DNA of 64,000 nucleotides from Pseudomonas fluorescens (GTDB lineage Bacteria; Pseudomonadota; Gammaproteobacteria; Pseudomonadales; Pseudomonadaceae): NCBI RefSeq assembly GCF_900215245.1, contig NZ_LT907842.1, positions 2,046,001 to 2,110,000 of the forward strand, read 5' to 3'. Shown piece by piece: positions 8,679 to 17,148 of this stretch (position 1 is its first letter; each line of letters starts with the position of its first letter). The notes under the pieces were generated by a model. It saw only the letters and a program-made list of their open reading frames with translations, ran no database searches and was not told where the DNA came from. The position numbers and the translations under genes were made by a program.

Positions 8679-10217
8679 TTATGCCTGCCACGCCTGGCGC
8701 AAACGTGCCAGCGCCTGTGCAATGGCCGCCTCTGGCACGGCGGCAAACCCCATCACCAGGCCTGCGCGCTGGTCCGATGATGGGCTTTTGCCAGCCAGCC
8801 AATAGCTACTCAAACCGTTGATCTCGACATTTACCGCATGGGCCTGTGCGAGCAACACCTGCTCGCGGGCCAGGCTGTCCACTCGCACTGTCAGGTGCAG
8901 CCCGGCCGCAACGCTGGGCAAGGCGCCGACGCCGGGTAACCCGTCCGGCCAACCGGCTAACAAAGCATTGCGCCGGCTCAGCGCAGCGCGGCGCATCCGG
9001 CGAATGTGGCGTTGGAAATGCCCGGCGGCCATGAATTCGGCCATCACCGCCTGGGTGCTGACTTCAGAATGGCGCATGTCCACGGCGCGACGCCGGGTGA
9101 ATGCGTCCACCAGGCCCGCCGGCAATACCAGGTAGCCCAGGCGCAAGGCCGGGAACGCCACCTTGCCGAAGGTGCCGACGTACAGCACGCGGCCACTGCG
9201 ATCCAACGCCGCCAACGGCGACAGAGGCGCGCCGCTGTAGCGGTACTCTCCGTCGTAGTCGTCTTCGATGATCCAGCCGCCCGTACGTTCAGCCCAGGCC
9301 AGCAGCTCCAGGCGCCGCGCCAGGCTCATCACCACACCCAACGGGTACTGGTGAGAAGGCGTGACATACGCCACACGGCAGTCATCCAGTGTGTTGAGCA
9401 CCTGGCAATCAATCCCCTCGCCGTCCACCGGTACGCCCTGCAGTCGGCCACCCGCCAGGGCAAATGCATGCCCAGCCGCGCGATAGCCCGGATTTTCCAC
9501 CGCTACCTGGTCTCCCGGCTCCACCAGCAACTGTGCACAAAGGCTGATTGCCTGTTGCGCACCACAGGTGATTACAATTTGCTCAGCCGAACACTGCATG
9601 CCCCGTGAGCTGCGCAGGTAAGCGGCGATCAAACCACGCAGACGGCTGTCACCGGCCGGGTCGCCATAGCAAAGCTGTTGCAGGTCCGGCTTGCGCCAAA
9701 ACGCCCCATTCAGCTTGGCCCACACCTCAAACGGAAACAGATCAAAGGCCGGCACCCCCACGCGAAATGCTCGAGGTGGCCCCGCGGGAGGCAGGGAAAG
9801 GTGGTTGTTTTTTACCCGCGCCAAGCCCGCGCTGTGGATAACTTCATTGTCGAGATCTTCCGGCAAATCCGCCCATTTTGTGGATAAGGCTGTGGGTAAG
9901 CCTGTGGAAAACCCTGTGGATACTTTTGTGGATAGTTTTTTTGGCGTGGGCAATTGGGCCACATAAGTGCCATCACCCACCCGGCTCTCAATAAACCCCT
10001 CCGCATACAACTGATCGTAGGCGCGCACCACACTGTTGCGCGAGATTGAAAGTGCTGCCGCCAAGTCGCGAGTGGCCGGCAACCGTGTACCACTGACCAG
10101 CCGCCCGTCCAGCACTCGCTGGCGCAACGCGCCGTAGAGCTGGCGAGTCAGGCCCTGACGGCGATCCAGCTCAATGCCTGCGGGGTTGAATAACAACGGC
10201 GGCGAAACAGGCGGCAT
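8679..10217 (-). CDS. MocR/GabR-family regulator (GntR HTH fused to PLP aminotransferase domain)
   Basis: This 512-residue protein has the two-domain MocR layout. An N-terminal GntR winged helix (about residues 15-85, with the TRLPATRDLAAALSISRNSVVRAY core) is joined by a linker to a type-I aminotransferase domain (about 150-505). The PLP-binding lysine sits in GTFGKVAFPALRLGY, where G replaces the serine more usual before the lysine. Other PLP-pocket motifs are VENPGYRAAGHAF and IIEDDYDGEYRY. Such proteins use PLP, alone or with an amino acid, as effector and usually control the divergent neighbour, here the paiB-GNAT genes starting at 10304. The linker (about residues 95-128) is a tetrapeptide repeat of the form x-S-T-x encoded by a 12-bp tandem array. 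Confidence 0.9.
   Translation of the reverse strand: MPPVSPPLLFNPAGIELDRRQGLTRQLYGALRQRVLDGRLVSGTRLPATRDLAAALSISRNSVVRAYDQLYAEGFIESRVGDGTYVAQLPTPKKLSTKVSTGFSTGLPTALSTKWADLPEDLDNEVIHSAGLARVKNNHLSLPPAGPPRAFRVGVPAFDLFPFEVWAKLNGAFWRKPDLQQLCYGDPAGDSRLRGLIAAYLRSSRGMQCSAEQIVITCGAQQAISLCAQLLVEPGDQVAVENPGYRAAGHAFALAGGRLQGVPVDGEGIDCQVLNTLDDCRVAYVTPSHQYPLGVVMSLARRLELLAWAERTGGWIIEDDYDGEYRYSGAPLSPLAALDRSGRVLYVGTFGKVAFPALRLGYLVLPAGLVDAFTRRRAVDMRHSEVSTQAVMAEFMAAGHFQRHIRRMRRAALSRRNALLAGWPDGLPGVGALPSVAAGLHLTVRVDSLAREQVLLAQAHAVNVEINGLSSYWLAGKSPSSDQRAGLVMGFAAVPEAAIAQALARLRQAWQA
9833..9935 (-). repeat. Tandem array of six DnaA-box-like 9-mers inside the MocR gene
   Basis: On the minus strand the 9-mer TTATCCACA occurs perfectly at 9833-9841 and 9879-9887. 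One-mismatch copies lie at 9891-9899 (TTACCCACA), 9903-9911 (TTTTCCACA), 9915-9923 (GTATCCACA) and 9927-9935 (CTATCCACA). The last five are spaced exactly 12 bp apart. In the gene frame TTA-TCC-ACA reads Leu-Ser-Thr, so the array encodes an x-S/P-T-x tetrapeptide repeat in the interdomain linker. The 9-mer equals the bacterial DnaA box consensus (TTATNCACA). Whether DnaA binds is unknown. Confidence 0.7.
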
Positions 10218-10303
10218 ATTGGACCCATGAAATTGGTGCTAGATGGCTCTTACAACGAACCATTAGCCTGCCTAGGATGCAGGCATTCGCCAAGGAAAAT
10301 TTC

Positions 10304-10942
10304 ATGTACACACCACGCGCCTTTGCTCTCGAAGATTTGCCTGAACTGCAGCAACTGATCCAGCACACCCGCCTGGCGCAGTTGGTTACCTTGGGCGAAC
10401 AAGGCTTGCAAGCCAGCCACTTGCCGCTGCTGCTCAACCCCGACGAAGGCCCGAATGGCACGCTCTACGGGCACCTCGCCAAGGCTAATCCGCAGTGGCG
10501 CGAGCTGCAAAATGGCAGCGAAGCCCTGGTGATCTTTGCCGGTGCCGAAGGCTATGTCAGCCCGGCGTTTTACCCGTCCAAGGCCGAGCACGGCAAAGTG
10601 GTGCCGACCTGGAATTACCTCGCTGTACATGCCTATGGCAAAGCCGAGGTGTTTACCGACGCTGAGCGCCTGCTGACGGTGGTCAGCGCCCTCACCGACC
10701 GTCACGAAGGCCGCCGCGCCCAGCCCTGGAAAGTCAGCGACGCCCCCGCCGACTACATCGACGGCATGCTCAAGGCCATCGTCGGCTTCGCCCTGCCGAT
10801 CGAGCGCCTGCTCGGCAAGCGCAAACTCAGCCAGAACCGCAACCCGGCCGACATCGCAGGCGTACGCGAGGGCCTGGCTGCCAGCGTGGATGTGCGCGAC
10901 CAGACCCTCGCCCGCTTTATTCCCCAAGGAGTTTCAGAATGA
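10304..10942 (+). CDS. PaiB-type FMN-binding protein
   Basis: A 212-residue member of the PaiB / FMN-binding negative regulator family (split-barrel flavin fold). Family features are MYTPRAFA at the start, HLPLLLNP, GTLYGHLAKANPQW, AYVSPAFYPSK-like (here GYVSPAFYPSK), VPTWNYLAVHAYG and the C-terminal LSQNRNPADIAGVREGL. An upstream in-frame ATG at 10277 exists, but AAGGAAA about 6 bases before 10304 and conservation of MYTPRAF select this start. Its stop overlaps the next gene (ATGA), which is a GNAT acetyltransferase. PaiB in Bacillus is likewise paired with the polyamine acetyltransferase PaiA. The divergent MocR gene probably controls this unit. The precise biochemical role of PaiB proteins is unsettled. 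Confidence 0.87.
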   Translation: MYTPRAFALEDLPELQQLIQHTRLAQLVTLGEQGLQASHLPLLLNPDEGPNGTLYGHLAKANPQWRELQNGSEALVIFAGAEGYVSPAFYPSKAEHGKVVPTWNYLAVHAYGKAEVFTDAERLLTVVSALTDRHEGRRAQPWKVSDAPADYIDGMLKAIVGFALPIERLLGKRKLSQNRNPADIAGVREGLAASVDVRDQTLARFIPQGVSE

Positions 10943-11385
10943 GCCAGATCGACATCCGCCAGGTGACTGCCGCCGACCACGGTGCCTGGTTACCGCTGTG
11001 GCAAGCGTATTTGAAGTTTTACAACACCGAACTGCCGGACGCCGTCAGCCAAAACACCTGGCAACGCCTGATCGACGCCAGCGAGCTGACTCATTCGGCC
11101 CTCGCCTGGCAGGACGGCAAGGCGGTGGGTATGGTCAACTTCATCTACCACCGTTCCAACTGGAGCATCGAAAACGCCTGCTACTTGCAGGACTTGCTGG
11201 TGGACCCGGCGCAACGCGGTACCGGCGTGGGGCGTAAGCTCATCGAATTCGTCTACGCCACCGCCAAGCACGATGGCTGCTGCAAGGTTCATTGGCTGAC
11301 TCACGAGACCAACGCCACGGCAATTCAATTGTATGAACGCATTGCCGAACGCCCCGGTTTCATTCAATTTCGCAAAGGTCTTTAA
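10939..11385 (+). CDS. GNAT-family N-acetyltransferase
   Basis: A 148-residue single-domain GNAT protein. The acetyl-CoA-binding motif A is clear at about residues 90-105 (QDLLVDPAQRGTGVGRKLIE, with the R-G-T-G-V-G pyrophosphate loop), followed by HWLTHETNATAIQLYERI, the usual beta5-alpha4 segment with the conserved asparagine and tyrosine. It overlaps paiB by 4 bases, so the two are co-translated. The pairing recalls the paiA-paiB arrangement, in which the GNAT partner acetylates polyamines. That substrate is only an inference here, though the window also carries an acetylpolyamine deacetylase 8 kb upstream. Confidence 0.87.
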   Translation: MSQIDIRQVTAADHGAWLPLWQAYLKFYNTELPDAVSQNTWQRLIDASELTHSALAWQDGKAVGMVNFIYHRSNWSIENACYLQDLLVDPAQRGTGVGRKLIEFVYATAKHDGCCKVHWLTHETNATAIQLYERIAERPGFIQFRKGL

Positions 11386-11403
11386 GTCTTTAAGGAGCGC
11401 AGC

Positions 11404-12075
11404 ATGCCTATCTCACCCGCCGACTGGAAAGGCGTCCCCGCGCCCACGGTTCAGTTGCTTGAAGGGCGCTACATTCGCCTGGAAAAACTCGACCCGGCCC
11501 GCCATAGCGACAAACTGTTTGAAGCCCTGAATGGCCCCGGCGCCGACCCGAAGCTGTGGGACTATTTGCCCTACGGCCCGTTTACCGAACGCGGCGCGTT
11601 TGATACCTGGCTCAACAACCATGCCCAGCACAGCGACCCGTATTTCTTCAGCATCATCGACCGCGCCAGCGGCGACGTCCAAGGCATCCTCAGCCTGATG
11701 TCCATCGTCCCCGCCCAGGGCCGTATCGAAATCGGCCACGTCACCTTCGGCGCGCCGATGCAGCGCTCACCGAAAAGCACCGAGGCCGTGTACCTGCTGG
11801 CCAAGTACGCGTTTGAACAGGGCTACCGTCGCCTGGAATGGAAGTGCAACAACGGCAATGCACGCTCAAAATACGCGGCCGAGCGATTGGGGTTCAGCTT
11901 TGAAGGCGTGTTTCGCCAGCACATGGTGGTCAAGGGCCAGAACCGCGATACGGCGTGGTATTCGATCCTGGATTCTGAATGGCCAACCCTTGAGGCCGGG
12001 TTTGAGGCGTGGTTGTCCGAGGCGAACCAGAGCCGTTCCGGCCAGCTGAAGACACTGGCCGAGTGCCGAGCCTGA
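11404..12075 (+). CDS. RimJ/RimL-type GNAT acetyltransferase
   Basis: A 223-residue acetyltransferase of the RimJ/RimL (Acetyltransf_3) branch. Visible features are the N-terminal GRYIRLEKLDPARH strand-helix, PYGPFTERGAF, the central IEIGHVTFGAPMQRSPKSTE and the late RRLEWKCNNGNARSKYAAER, which forms the CoA pocket with the conserved N-x-x-S-x-x-A-A-E-R-L-G-F signature and FEGVFRQHMVVKG after it. AAGGAG lies 8 bases before the ATG, 18 bp after the previous gene, so it is probably the third gene of the paiB unit. The substrate is unknown; relatives modify protein N termini or small amines. The following 266 bp (12076-12341) hold an imperfect inverted repeat and the promoter region of the next gene. 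Confidence 0.87.
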   Translation: MPISPADWKGVPAPTVQLLEGRYIRLEKLDPARHSDKLFEALNGPGADPKLWDYLPYGPFTERGAFDTWLNNHAQHSDPYFFSIIDRASGDVQGILSLMSIVPAQGRIEIGHVTFGAPMQRSPKSTEAVYLLAKYAFEQGYRRLEWKCNNGNARSKYAAERLGFSFEGVFRQHMVVKGQNRDTAWYSILDSEWPTLEAGFEAWLSEANQSRSGQLKTLAECRA

Positions 12076-12341
12076 TTCGCATTGACAACACAGCACCACA
12101 CTTTAGATCTTCAGCGATTTCAAACGATGGGTTCAGCCGCCTTTGCCCACCTTGCAGCCCAACGCCTTCAAAGCATCACAGCCATCCGCAACAACAGATG
12201 CGCTGACGGGGCAAAGGCAGATGAGTTTTTAATCGCGCCGTACTAGAGAAAGCTCCCGCAAACCAAGGGGCGATGACCTGACAGTTATCACCCCGCTACC
12301 TCGCTAAATTCCCGGCCTCATTCATCAGAGGTCGGGATTAC

Positions 12342-13634
12342 ATGCTCCTTACACATCACAGATTTGCCCTGCTCATAGCCCTTACGATCAGTGCGGCCAG
12401 CCTGCAACCCGCGTATGCGCGAGGTGATATCGCTTCAACACCCTCCGTATTTGATCCCCTCCCCGCATTTAACGACGCGGGGTTTTACACCCCCGTAGAG
12501 CAAGCACCCTCCATCGACGGTTACCTCACTCGGCAGGCCACCACGCATAACGGTTTGCAGGTCGCCAAGGTCCTGGAACCCGCATTGAGTCGCCTGCTGG
12601 CGTCCGGTGAATTGTCCAGAGCACAGGTCAACGCACTGCAACGCTTCGGTGAAGATGTGGCTGGCCAGCCCGGAGGGACCGGCGCTGCGCTCGAACAATT
12701 GGCGGGCAGCCAAAATGCCAATCTGGCGGGTGCAACCCAGGCCGTCACGGGACAAATCAGCAGCCAGTTGCTCTCAACCCTGCGCACGCTGCCCACTGAC
12801 GGCGATGGCCACTTCTGGGTGCAAGGCCTGGGCAACGACGGCAAGCTCGACAAGCGAGGCGGCAGCGACGGCCTCAAACATGACACCAAAGGCCTGATGC
12901 TGGGCGCCGATTGGGCGGTGGCCGACGCCTGGCGAGTCGGTGTGATGGGGGCAAAATCTTCCAGTGAGCTGAGCGCCCAACACTTTCGGGGTGAGCTCGA
13001 CAGCTTGCACTTGGGCGGTTACGCGGTGCGCCAGGACGGCCCATTGGCTCTGCGCCTGGGGGCGATCTATAGCGATCACACCGGGAAAAACAAACGCAGC
13101 GTCAACCTGCTCAGCTACAAGGAACAGATAAGAGGCGATTACAGCGCCCAAAGCCAAACCGTATTTTCCGAGCTGGGCTACCAATTGGGCAGTGCGGACC
13201 TGCACGTGGAACCCTTTGCAGGCATTGGCTATCAGCGTTATCACCGCAACAGCTTCAAGGAAAAGGCTGGCCTGAGCGCGTTGAATGTCGGCTCACAAAC
13301 CCAGCAGAATCTGAGCAGCACCCTTGGCCTGCGGCTGGCCACCGTGTACCGATTCGACAACCGGATGAGCCTCACACCCCACGTGAGTGCCGGCTGGAAA
13401 CGCCTCTACGGCGAAGTCGGCAGCCAGGTGCGTCAATCCTATCGCTACGCGCCGGGCCTGATTGACGGCTTCAACATCACCGGCACATCACTGGACCGCA
13501 ACAGCCTCGACGTGCAAGCCGGCCTGGACCTCGCCTTATCCAGCCAACACTCCGTCGGCCTGGCCTATAACGCCCAAACCGGCAGCCGAAGCCAAAGCCA
13601 GGGCCTGATGGGGCAATGGAAGATGAGCTTTTAA
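12342..13634 (+). CDS. Short autotransporter-type outer-membrane beta-barrel protein
   Basis: A 430-residue protein with a Sec signal peptide (MLLTHHRFALLIALTISAA, cleavage probably after AYA) and a C-terminal autotransporter beta-domain of about 275 residues. The barrel is recognised by alternating strands such as WRVGVMGAKSSSEL, GYAVRQDGPLALRLGAIY, VEPFAGIGYQRYH, LSLTPHVSAGW-like (here MSLTPHVSAGWKRLYG) and a last strand ending in phenylalanine (QWKMSF). The region between signal and barrel is only about 130 residues and appears helical, with no right-handed beta-helix passenger. It may therefore be a barrel with a short plug rather than a secretor of an adhesin or enzyme. It stands alone, convergent with pycB. 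Confidence 0.83.
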   Translation: MLLTHHRFALLIALTISAASLQPAYARGDIASTPSVFDPLPAFNDAGFYTPVEQAPSIDGYLTRQATTHNGLQVAKVLEPALSRLLASGELSRAQVNALQRFGEDVAGQPGGTGAALEQLAGSQNANLAGATQAVTGQISSQLLSTLRTLPTDGDGHFWVQGLGNDGKLDKRGGSDGLKHDTKGLMLGADWAVADAWRVGVMGAKSSSELSAQHFRGELDSLHLGGYAVRQDGPLALRLGAIYSDHTGKNKRSVNLLSYKEQIRGDYSAQSQTVFSELGYQLGSADLHVEPFAGIGYQRYHRNSFKEKAGLSALNVGSQTQQNLSSTLGLRLATVYRFDNRMSLTPHVSAGWKRLYGEVGSQVRQSYRYAPGLIDGFNITGTSLDRNSLDVQAGLDLALSSQHSVGLAYNAQTGSRSQSQGLMGQWKMSF

Positions 13635-13659
13635 CCGCGCCGAGCAGTAAATCCCGGGC

Positions 13660-13686
13660 AAAAAAAAGGGGGGCACCTGCCCCCCC
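13660..13686 (-). terminator. Rho-independent terminator of the pycAB operon
   Basis: Read on the minus strand, a G/C stem of at least 7 bp (GGGGGGC with GCCCCCC around an AGGT loop) is followed by eight T residues (A-run at 13660-13667). It lies about 30 bp beyond the pycB stop. The T-run is on the minus-strand side, so it serves pycB rather than the convergent autotransporter gene. Confidence 0.85.
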
Positions 13687-13716
13687 GAGGATTAAGCGGT
13701 AGTGTCGAAGGCTGAA

Positions 13717-15525
13717 TCAGCCTTCGATTTCAATCAGGATCTCGCCAGGGTTCACCCGGTCGCCCTTGGCCACATGAACGGCGGTCACCTTGCCGGCAAT
13801 CGCTGCCTGCACTTCGGTTTCCATTTTCATGGCTTCGGTAATCAGCACGGCCTGGCCGGCTTTCACCACGTCGCCTTCCTTGACCAGTACGTCGACGATA
13901 TTGCCCGGCATCGCCGTGCTGACATGGCCCGGCTCCGTGGCGTGCTTGCGCTTGCTGCCGCCACTGCTGACAAACTCGTTGAGCGGTTCGAACACCACTT
14001 CTTCCGGCATGCCGTCGATGGACAGGTAGAAGTGACGCTTGCCTTCAGCCTTCACGCCAACACCCGTAATGTCGACGCGGTAGCTTTCGCCGTGCACGTC
14101 GATAACGAACTCGGTCGGCACGCCTTCGCCACCGGCACGGGCCACACCGCCAGCCTCAGGGATCGGCAACAGCACTTCAGGGGCCAGGGTGCCGGCGTCG
14201 CGTTCTTCGAGGAACTTGCGACCGATGTCCGGGAACATGGCGTAGGTCAGCACGTCTTCTTCGGACTTGGCCAACGCACCGATTTCGCCGCGCAGCTTGG
14301 TCATTTCCGGCTTGAGCAAATCAGCCGGTCGATGGTCGATCACGTCTTCGCTGCCGATCGCCTGGCGACGCAGTTTTTCGTTCACCGTGCCCGGCGCTTT
14401 GCCGTAGCCGCCTTGCAGGTAGAGCTTCACTTCGTTGGTGATGGTCTTGTAGCGTTCGCCGGCCAGCACATTGAAGAACGCCTGGGTGCCAACGATCTGC
14501 GAAGTCGGCGTCACCAATGGCGGGAAACCGAGGTCTTCACGCACCCGTGGGATTTCAGCCAGCACTTCGCCCATGCGGTTGAGTGCGCCTTGCTCTTTCA
14601 ACTGGTTGGCCAGGTTGGAAATCATCCCGCCCGGCACCTGGTTGACTTGCACACGGGTGTCGACGGCGGTGAATTCGCTTTCGAACTGGTGGTATTTCTT
14701 ACGCACGGCGTAGAAGTACAGGCCGATTTCCTGCAGCAGTTCCAGGTCGAGGCCGGTGTCGAACTCGCTGCCTTTAAGGGCGGCGACCATCGACTCGGTG
14801 CCCGGATGGCTGGTGCCCCAGGCAAAGCTGGAGATGGCGGTGTCGATGTGATCGGCACCGTTTTCGATGGCTTTGAGTTGGCACATCGCGGCCAAACCAG
14901 CGGTGTCGTGGGAGTGAATGAAGATCGGCAGACTCTGCTCGGCCTTCAACGCCTTGACCAACTCGCCGGTGGCGTACGGAGTCAACAGGCCGGCCATGTC
15001 TTTGATGGCCACCGAGTCGCAACCCATGGCTTCCATTTGCTTGGCCTGGGCCACAAACGCATCGATGGTGTGCACCGGGCTGGTGGTGTAGGCGATGGTG
15101 CCCTGGGCATGTTTGCCGGCGGCTTTGACCGCCTCGATGGCCACGCGCAGGTTACGCACGTCGTTCATTGCGTCGAAGATGCGGAACACGTCGATGCCGT
15201 TGACGGCGGCCTTGGCGACAAAAGCTTTGACCACATCGTCGCTGTAATGCCGGTAGCCCAGCAGGTTCTGACCGCGCAGCAGCATTTGCAGGCGCGTGTT
15301 AGGCAATGCGGCGCGCAGTTCGCGCAGGCGCTCCCACGGGTCTTCTTTCAAAAAGCGTACGCAGGCGTCGAAGGTCGCGCCGCCCCAGACTTCCAGGGAC
15401 CAGTAGCCGACTTTGTCGAGCTTGTCGCAGATCGGCAGCATGTCGTCGGTGCGCATGCGGGTGGCCAGCAACGATTGGTGGGCGTCGCGCAGGATGGTGT
15501 CGGTTACGAAGATCTTCTTGCTCAT
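13717..15525 (-). CDS. pycB: Pyruvate carboxylase subunit B / oxaloacetate decarboxylase alpha-type subunit
   Basis: The 602-residue carboxyltransferase plus biotin-carrier subunit of the two-subunit pyruvate carboxylase, which makes oxaloacetate from pyruvate. The N-terminal HMGL-like TIM barrel starts with FVTDTILRDAHQSLLATRM and carries WSLEVWGGATFD and FIHSHDTAGLAAMCQLKA, which hold the metal and substrate residues. The C-terminal biotinyl domain has ITEAMKMETEVQA, with the biotin lysine near residue 567. I start at 15525, where GAGGAA lies about 7 bases upstream, rather than at the in-frame GTG at 15540 that makes up the Shine-Dalgarno region. It follows pycA by 11 bases. P. aeruginosa has the same pair (PA5435/PA5436, from memory). 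The annotation 'oadA' is common, but no sodium-pump subunits are nearby. Confidence 0.93.
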   Translation of the reverse strand: MSKKIFVTDTILRDAHQSLLATRMRTDDMLPICDKLDKVGYWSLEVWGGATFDACVRFLKEDPWERLRELRAALPNTRLQMLLRGQNLLGYRHYSDDVVKAFVAKAAVNGIDVFRIFDAMNDVRNLRVAIEAVKAAGKHAQGTIAYTTSPVHTIDAFVAQAKQMEAMGCDSVAIKDMAGLLTPYATGELVKALKAEQSLPIFIHSHDTAGLAAMCQLKAIENGADHIDTAISSFAWGTSHPGTESMVAALKGSEFDTGLDLELLQEIGLYFYAVRKKYHQFESEFTAVDTRVQVNQVPGGMISNLANQLKEQGALNRMGEVLAEIPRVREDLGFPPLVTPTSQIVGTQAFFNVLAGERYKTITNEVKLYLQGGYGKAPGTVNEKLRRQAIGSEDVIDHRPADLLKPEMTKLRGEIGALAKSEEDVLTYAMFPDIGRKFLEERDAGTLAPEVLLPIPEAGGVARAGGEGVPTEFVIDVHGESYRVDITGVGVKAEGKRHFYLSIDGMPEEVVFEPLNEFVSSGGSKRKHATEPGHVSTAMPGNIVDVLVKEGDVVKAGQAVLITEAMKMETEVQAAIAGKVTAVHVAKGDRVNPGEILIEIEG

Positions 15526-15536
15526 TCTTATATTCC

Positions 15537-16952
15537 TCACAGGCCTGCGTGGGCGGCGATGGCGGCGGCGATGGCCAGGGCCAGCTCTTCGGGTTTGCGC
15601 TTGATCGAGTAGTTGGTCAGCTCAGGATGGCTTTCCACAAAGCTGGTATTAAATTGGCCGCTGCGGAATTCCGGGTTGCGCAGGATTTCCTGGTAGTAGG
15701 CGGCGGTGGTCTTCACGCCTTGCAGGCGCATATCGTCCAGGGCACGCAGGCCGCGGTCCATGGCTTCTTCCCAGGTCAACGCCCACACCACCAGTTTCAG
15801 GCACATGGAGTCGTAGAACGGCGGGATGGTGTAGCCGGTGTAGATCGCCGTGTCGGTCCGCACGCCGGGACCGCCGGGTGCGTAGTAACGGGTGATCTTG
15901 CCGAAGCTGGGCAGGAAGTTGTTCTTCGGGTCTTCGGCGTTGATGCGGAACTGCAACGCGAAGCCACGGTGCTGAATGTCTTCCTGTTTCACCGACAGTG
16001 GCAGGCCCGAGGCGATGCGGATCTGCTCACGCACGATGTCGATGCCGGTAATTTCTTCGGTGATGGTGTGTTCCACCTGCACCCGGGTATTCATCTCCAT
16101 GAAGTACACCTCGCCCTCGGCGAGCAGGAACTCCACGGTGCCGGCGTTTTCGTAACCCACGGCCTTGGCAGCGCGCACCGACAGGTCGCCGATGTAGGCG
16201 CGCTGTTCAGGGGTCAGCTGCGGGCTTGGGGCAATTTCGATGAGCTTCTGGTTACGGCGCTGAATCGAGCAATCACGCTCGAACAAATGCACCACGTTGC
16301 CGAAGCTGTCACCGAGGATCTGCGCCTCGATGTGCTTGGGGTTGACGATGCATTTTTCCAGGAACACTTCCGCCGAGCCGAACGCCTTGGTGGCTTCGGA
16401 TATAACGCGGGGGAAGGCTTGTTCAAGTTCTTCGCGGCTGTTGCAACGACGGATACCGCGACCGCCACCGCCGGAGGTGGCCTTGAGCATTACCGGGTAA
16501 CCAATGCGGTCACCTTCAGTCAGGGCTTCGGCGATGTCCGCAACGTTACCTTCAGTGCCCGGCGTGACCGGCACACCGGCCTTGATCATGCTGCGCCGCG
16601 CTTCGGTCTTGTCGCCCATGCGGCGAATGACTTCTGCCGACGGGCCAATGAATTTGATGCCACGTTCGGCGCAGATGTCCGCCAGTTCGGCGTTTTCCGA
16701 CAGGAAACCATAGCCGGGGTGCAGCGCATCACAACCGGTTTCCACCGCCAGGTTCACCAGCTTGCGCGGGTTCAGGTAACCGGCCAGGGGCTCGGCACCA
16801 ATGCTGTGGGCTTCGTCGGCACGTTTGACGTGCAACGCATGGCGGTCGGCGTCGGAATAGACCGCGACCGAGCGAATGCCCATCTCGGCGCAAGCACGCA
16901 CGATTCGTACGGCAATTTCACCACGGTTGGCGATCAGGATCTTTTTTATCAC
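15537..16952 (-). CDS. pycA: Pyruvate carboxylase subunit A (biotin carboxylase)
   Basis: A 471-residue ATP-grasp biotin carboxylase that uses ATP and bicarbonate to carboxylate the biotin on PycB. Visible motifs are MIKKILIANRGEIAVRI at the start, the glycine-rich ATP loop KATSGGGGRGIRR, HIEAQILGDSFGNVVHLFERDC, and the catalytic EMNTRVQVEHTITEEITGID. Length and order match AccC-type enzymes, but the downstream partner is a carboxyltransferase with its own biotin domain, so this is the anaplerotic enzyme and not the acetyl-CoA carboxylase subunit. The divergent LysR gene is its expected regulator. First gene of the pycAB operon; its stop is 11 bases from the pycB start. Confidence 0.93.
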   Translation of the reverse strand: MIKKILIANRGEIAVRIVRACAEMGIRSVAVYSDADRHALHVKRADEAHSIGAEPLAGYLNPRKLVNLAVETGCDALHPGYGFLSENAELADICAERGIKFIGPSAEVIRRMGDKTEARRSMIKAGVPVTPGTEGNVADIAEALTEGDRIGYPVMLKATSGGGGRGIRRCNSREELEQAFPRVISEATKAFGSAEVFLEKCIVNPKHIEAQILGDSFGNVVHLFERDCSIQRRNQKLIEIAPSPQLTPEQRAYIGDLSVRAAKAVGYENAGTVEFLLAEGEVYFMEMNTRVQVEHTITEEITGIDIVREQIRIASGLPLSVKQEDIQHRGFALQFRINAEDPKNNFLPSFGKITRYYAPGGPGVRTDTAIYTGYTIPPFYDSMCLKLVVWALTWEEAMDRGLRALDDMRLQGVKTTAAYYQEILRNPEFRSGQFNTSFVESHPELTNYSIKRKPEELALAIAAAIAAHAGL

Positions 16953-17095
16953 TTGGAAATTCCCTTGAGCCGATTGCTGCGTTCTTCAACCCTCTGAATC
17001 AGGGTCGGCGCGTGACCAAATGTTTCATGACAGTCGCGAGACACACACTATGCGCACCGAAGGATTAACAAAAATCAATAATTATTGGGTCGTGC

Positions 17096-17111
17096 ATAAG
17101 TAAAGACTTAT
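17096..17111. promoter_or_regulatory. Inverted repeat in the pycA-pycR intergenic region, candidate PycR operator
   Basis: ATAAGT and ACTTAT form a perfect 6-bp inverted repeat around AAAG, 38 bp before the pycR start and about 145 bp before pycA. The ATAAG-N6-CTTAT form is typical of LysR-family operators. Placement between divergent regulator and target supports an operator; binding is inferred. Confidence 0.5.
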
Positions 17112-17148
17112 AGTTGGCCGACCGGCCCGAGGCGAGAGGACTTAAATA

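Noticed and set aside
9833..9935. The DnaA-box array as a replication origin
   Set aside because: There is no AT-rich unwinding element beside it, no dnaA, gyrB or rpmH gene nearby, and the array lies inside a coding frame.
13717..16952. Sodium-pumping oxaloacetate decarboxylase
   Set aside because: The beta and gamma membrane subunits are absent, and the alpha-like subunit is paired with a biotin carboxylase, which fits pyruvate carboxylase.
13702..16997. Long plus-strand open frames (about 636 and 563 codons) opposite pycB and pycA
   Set aside because: They are His/Gly/Val-rich shadows of the carboxylase genes, without ribosome sites or recognisable motifs.
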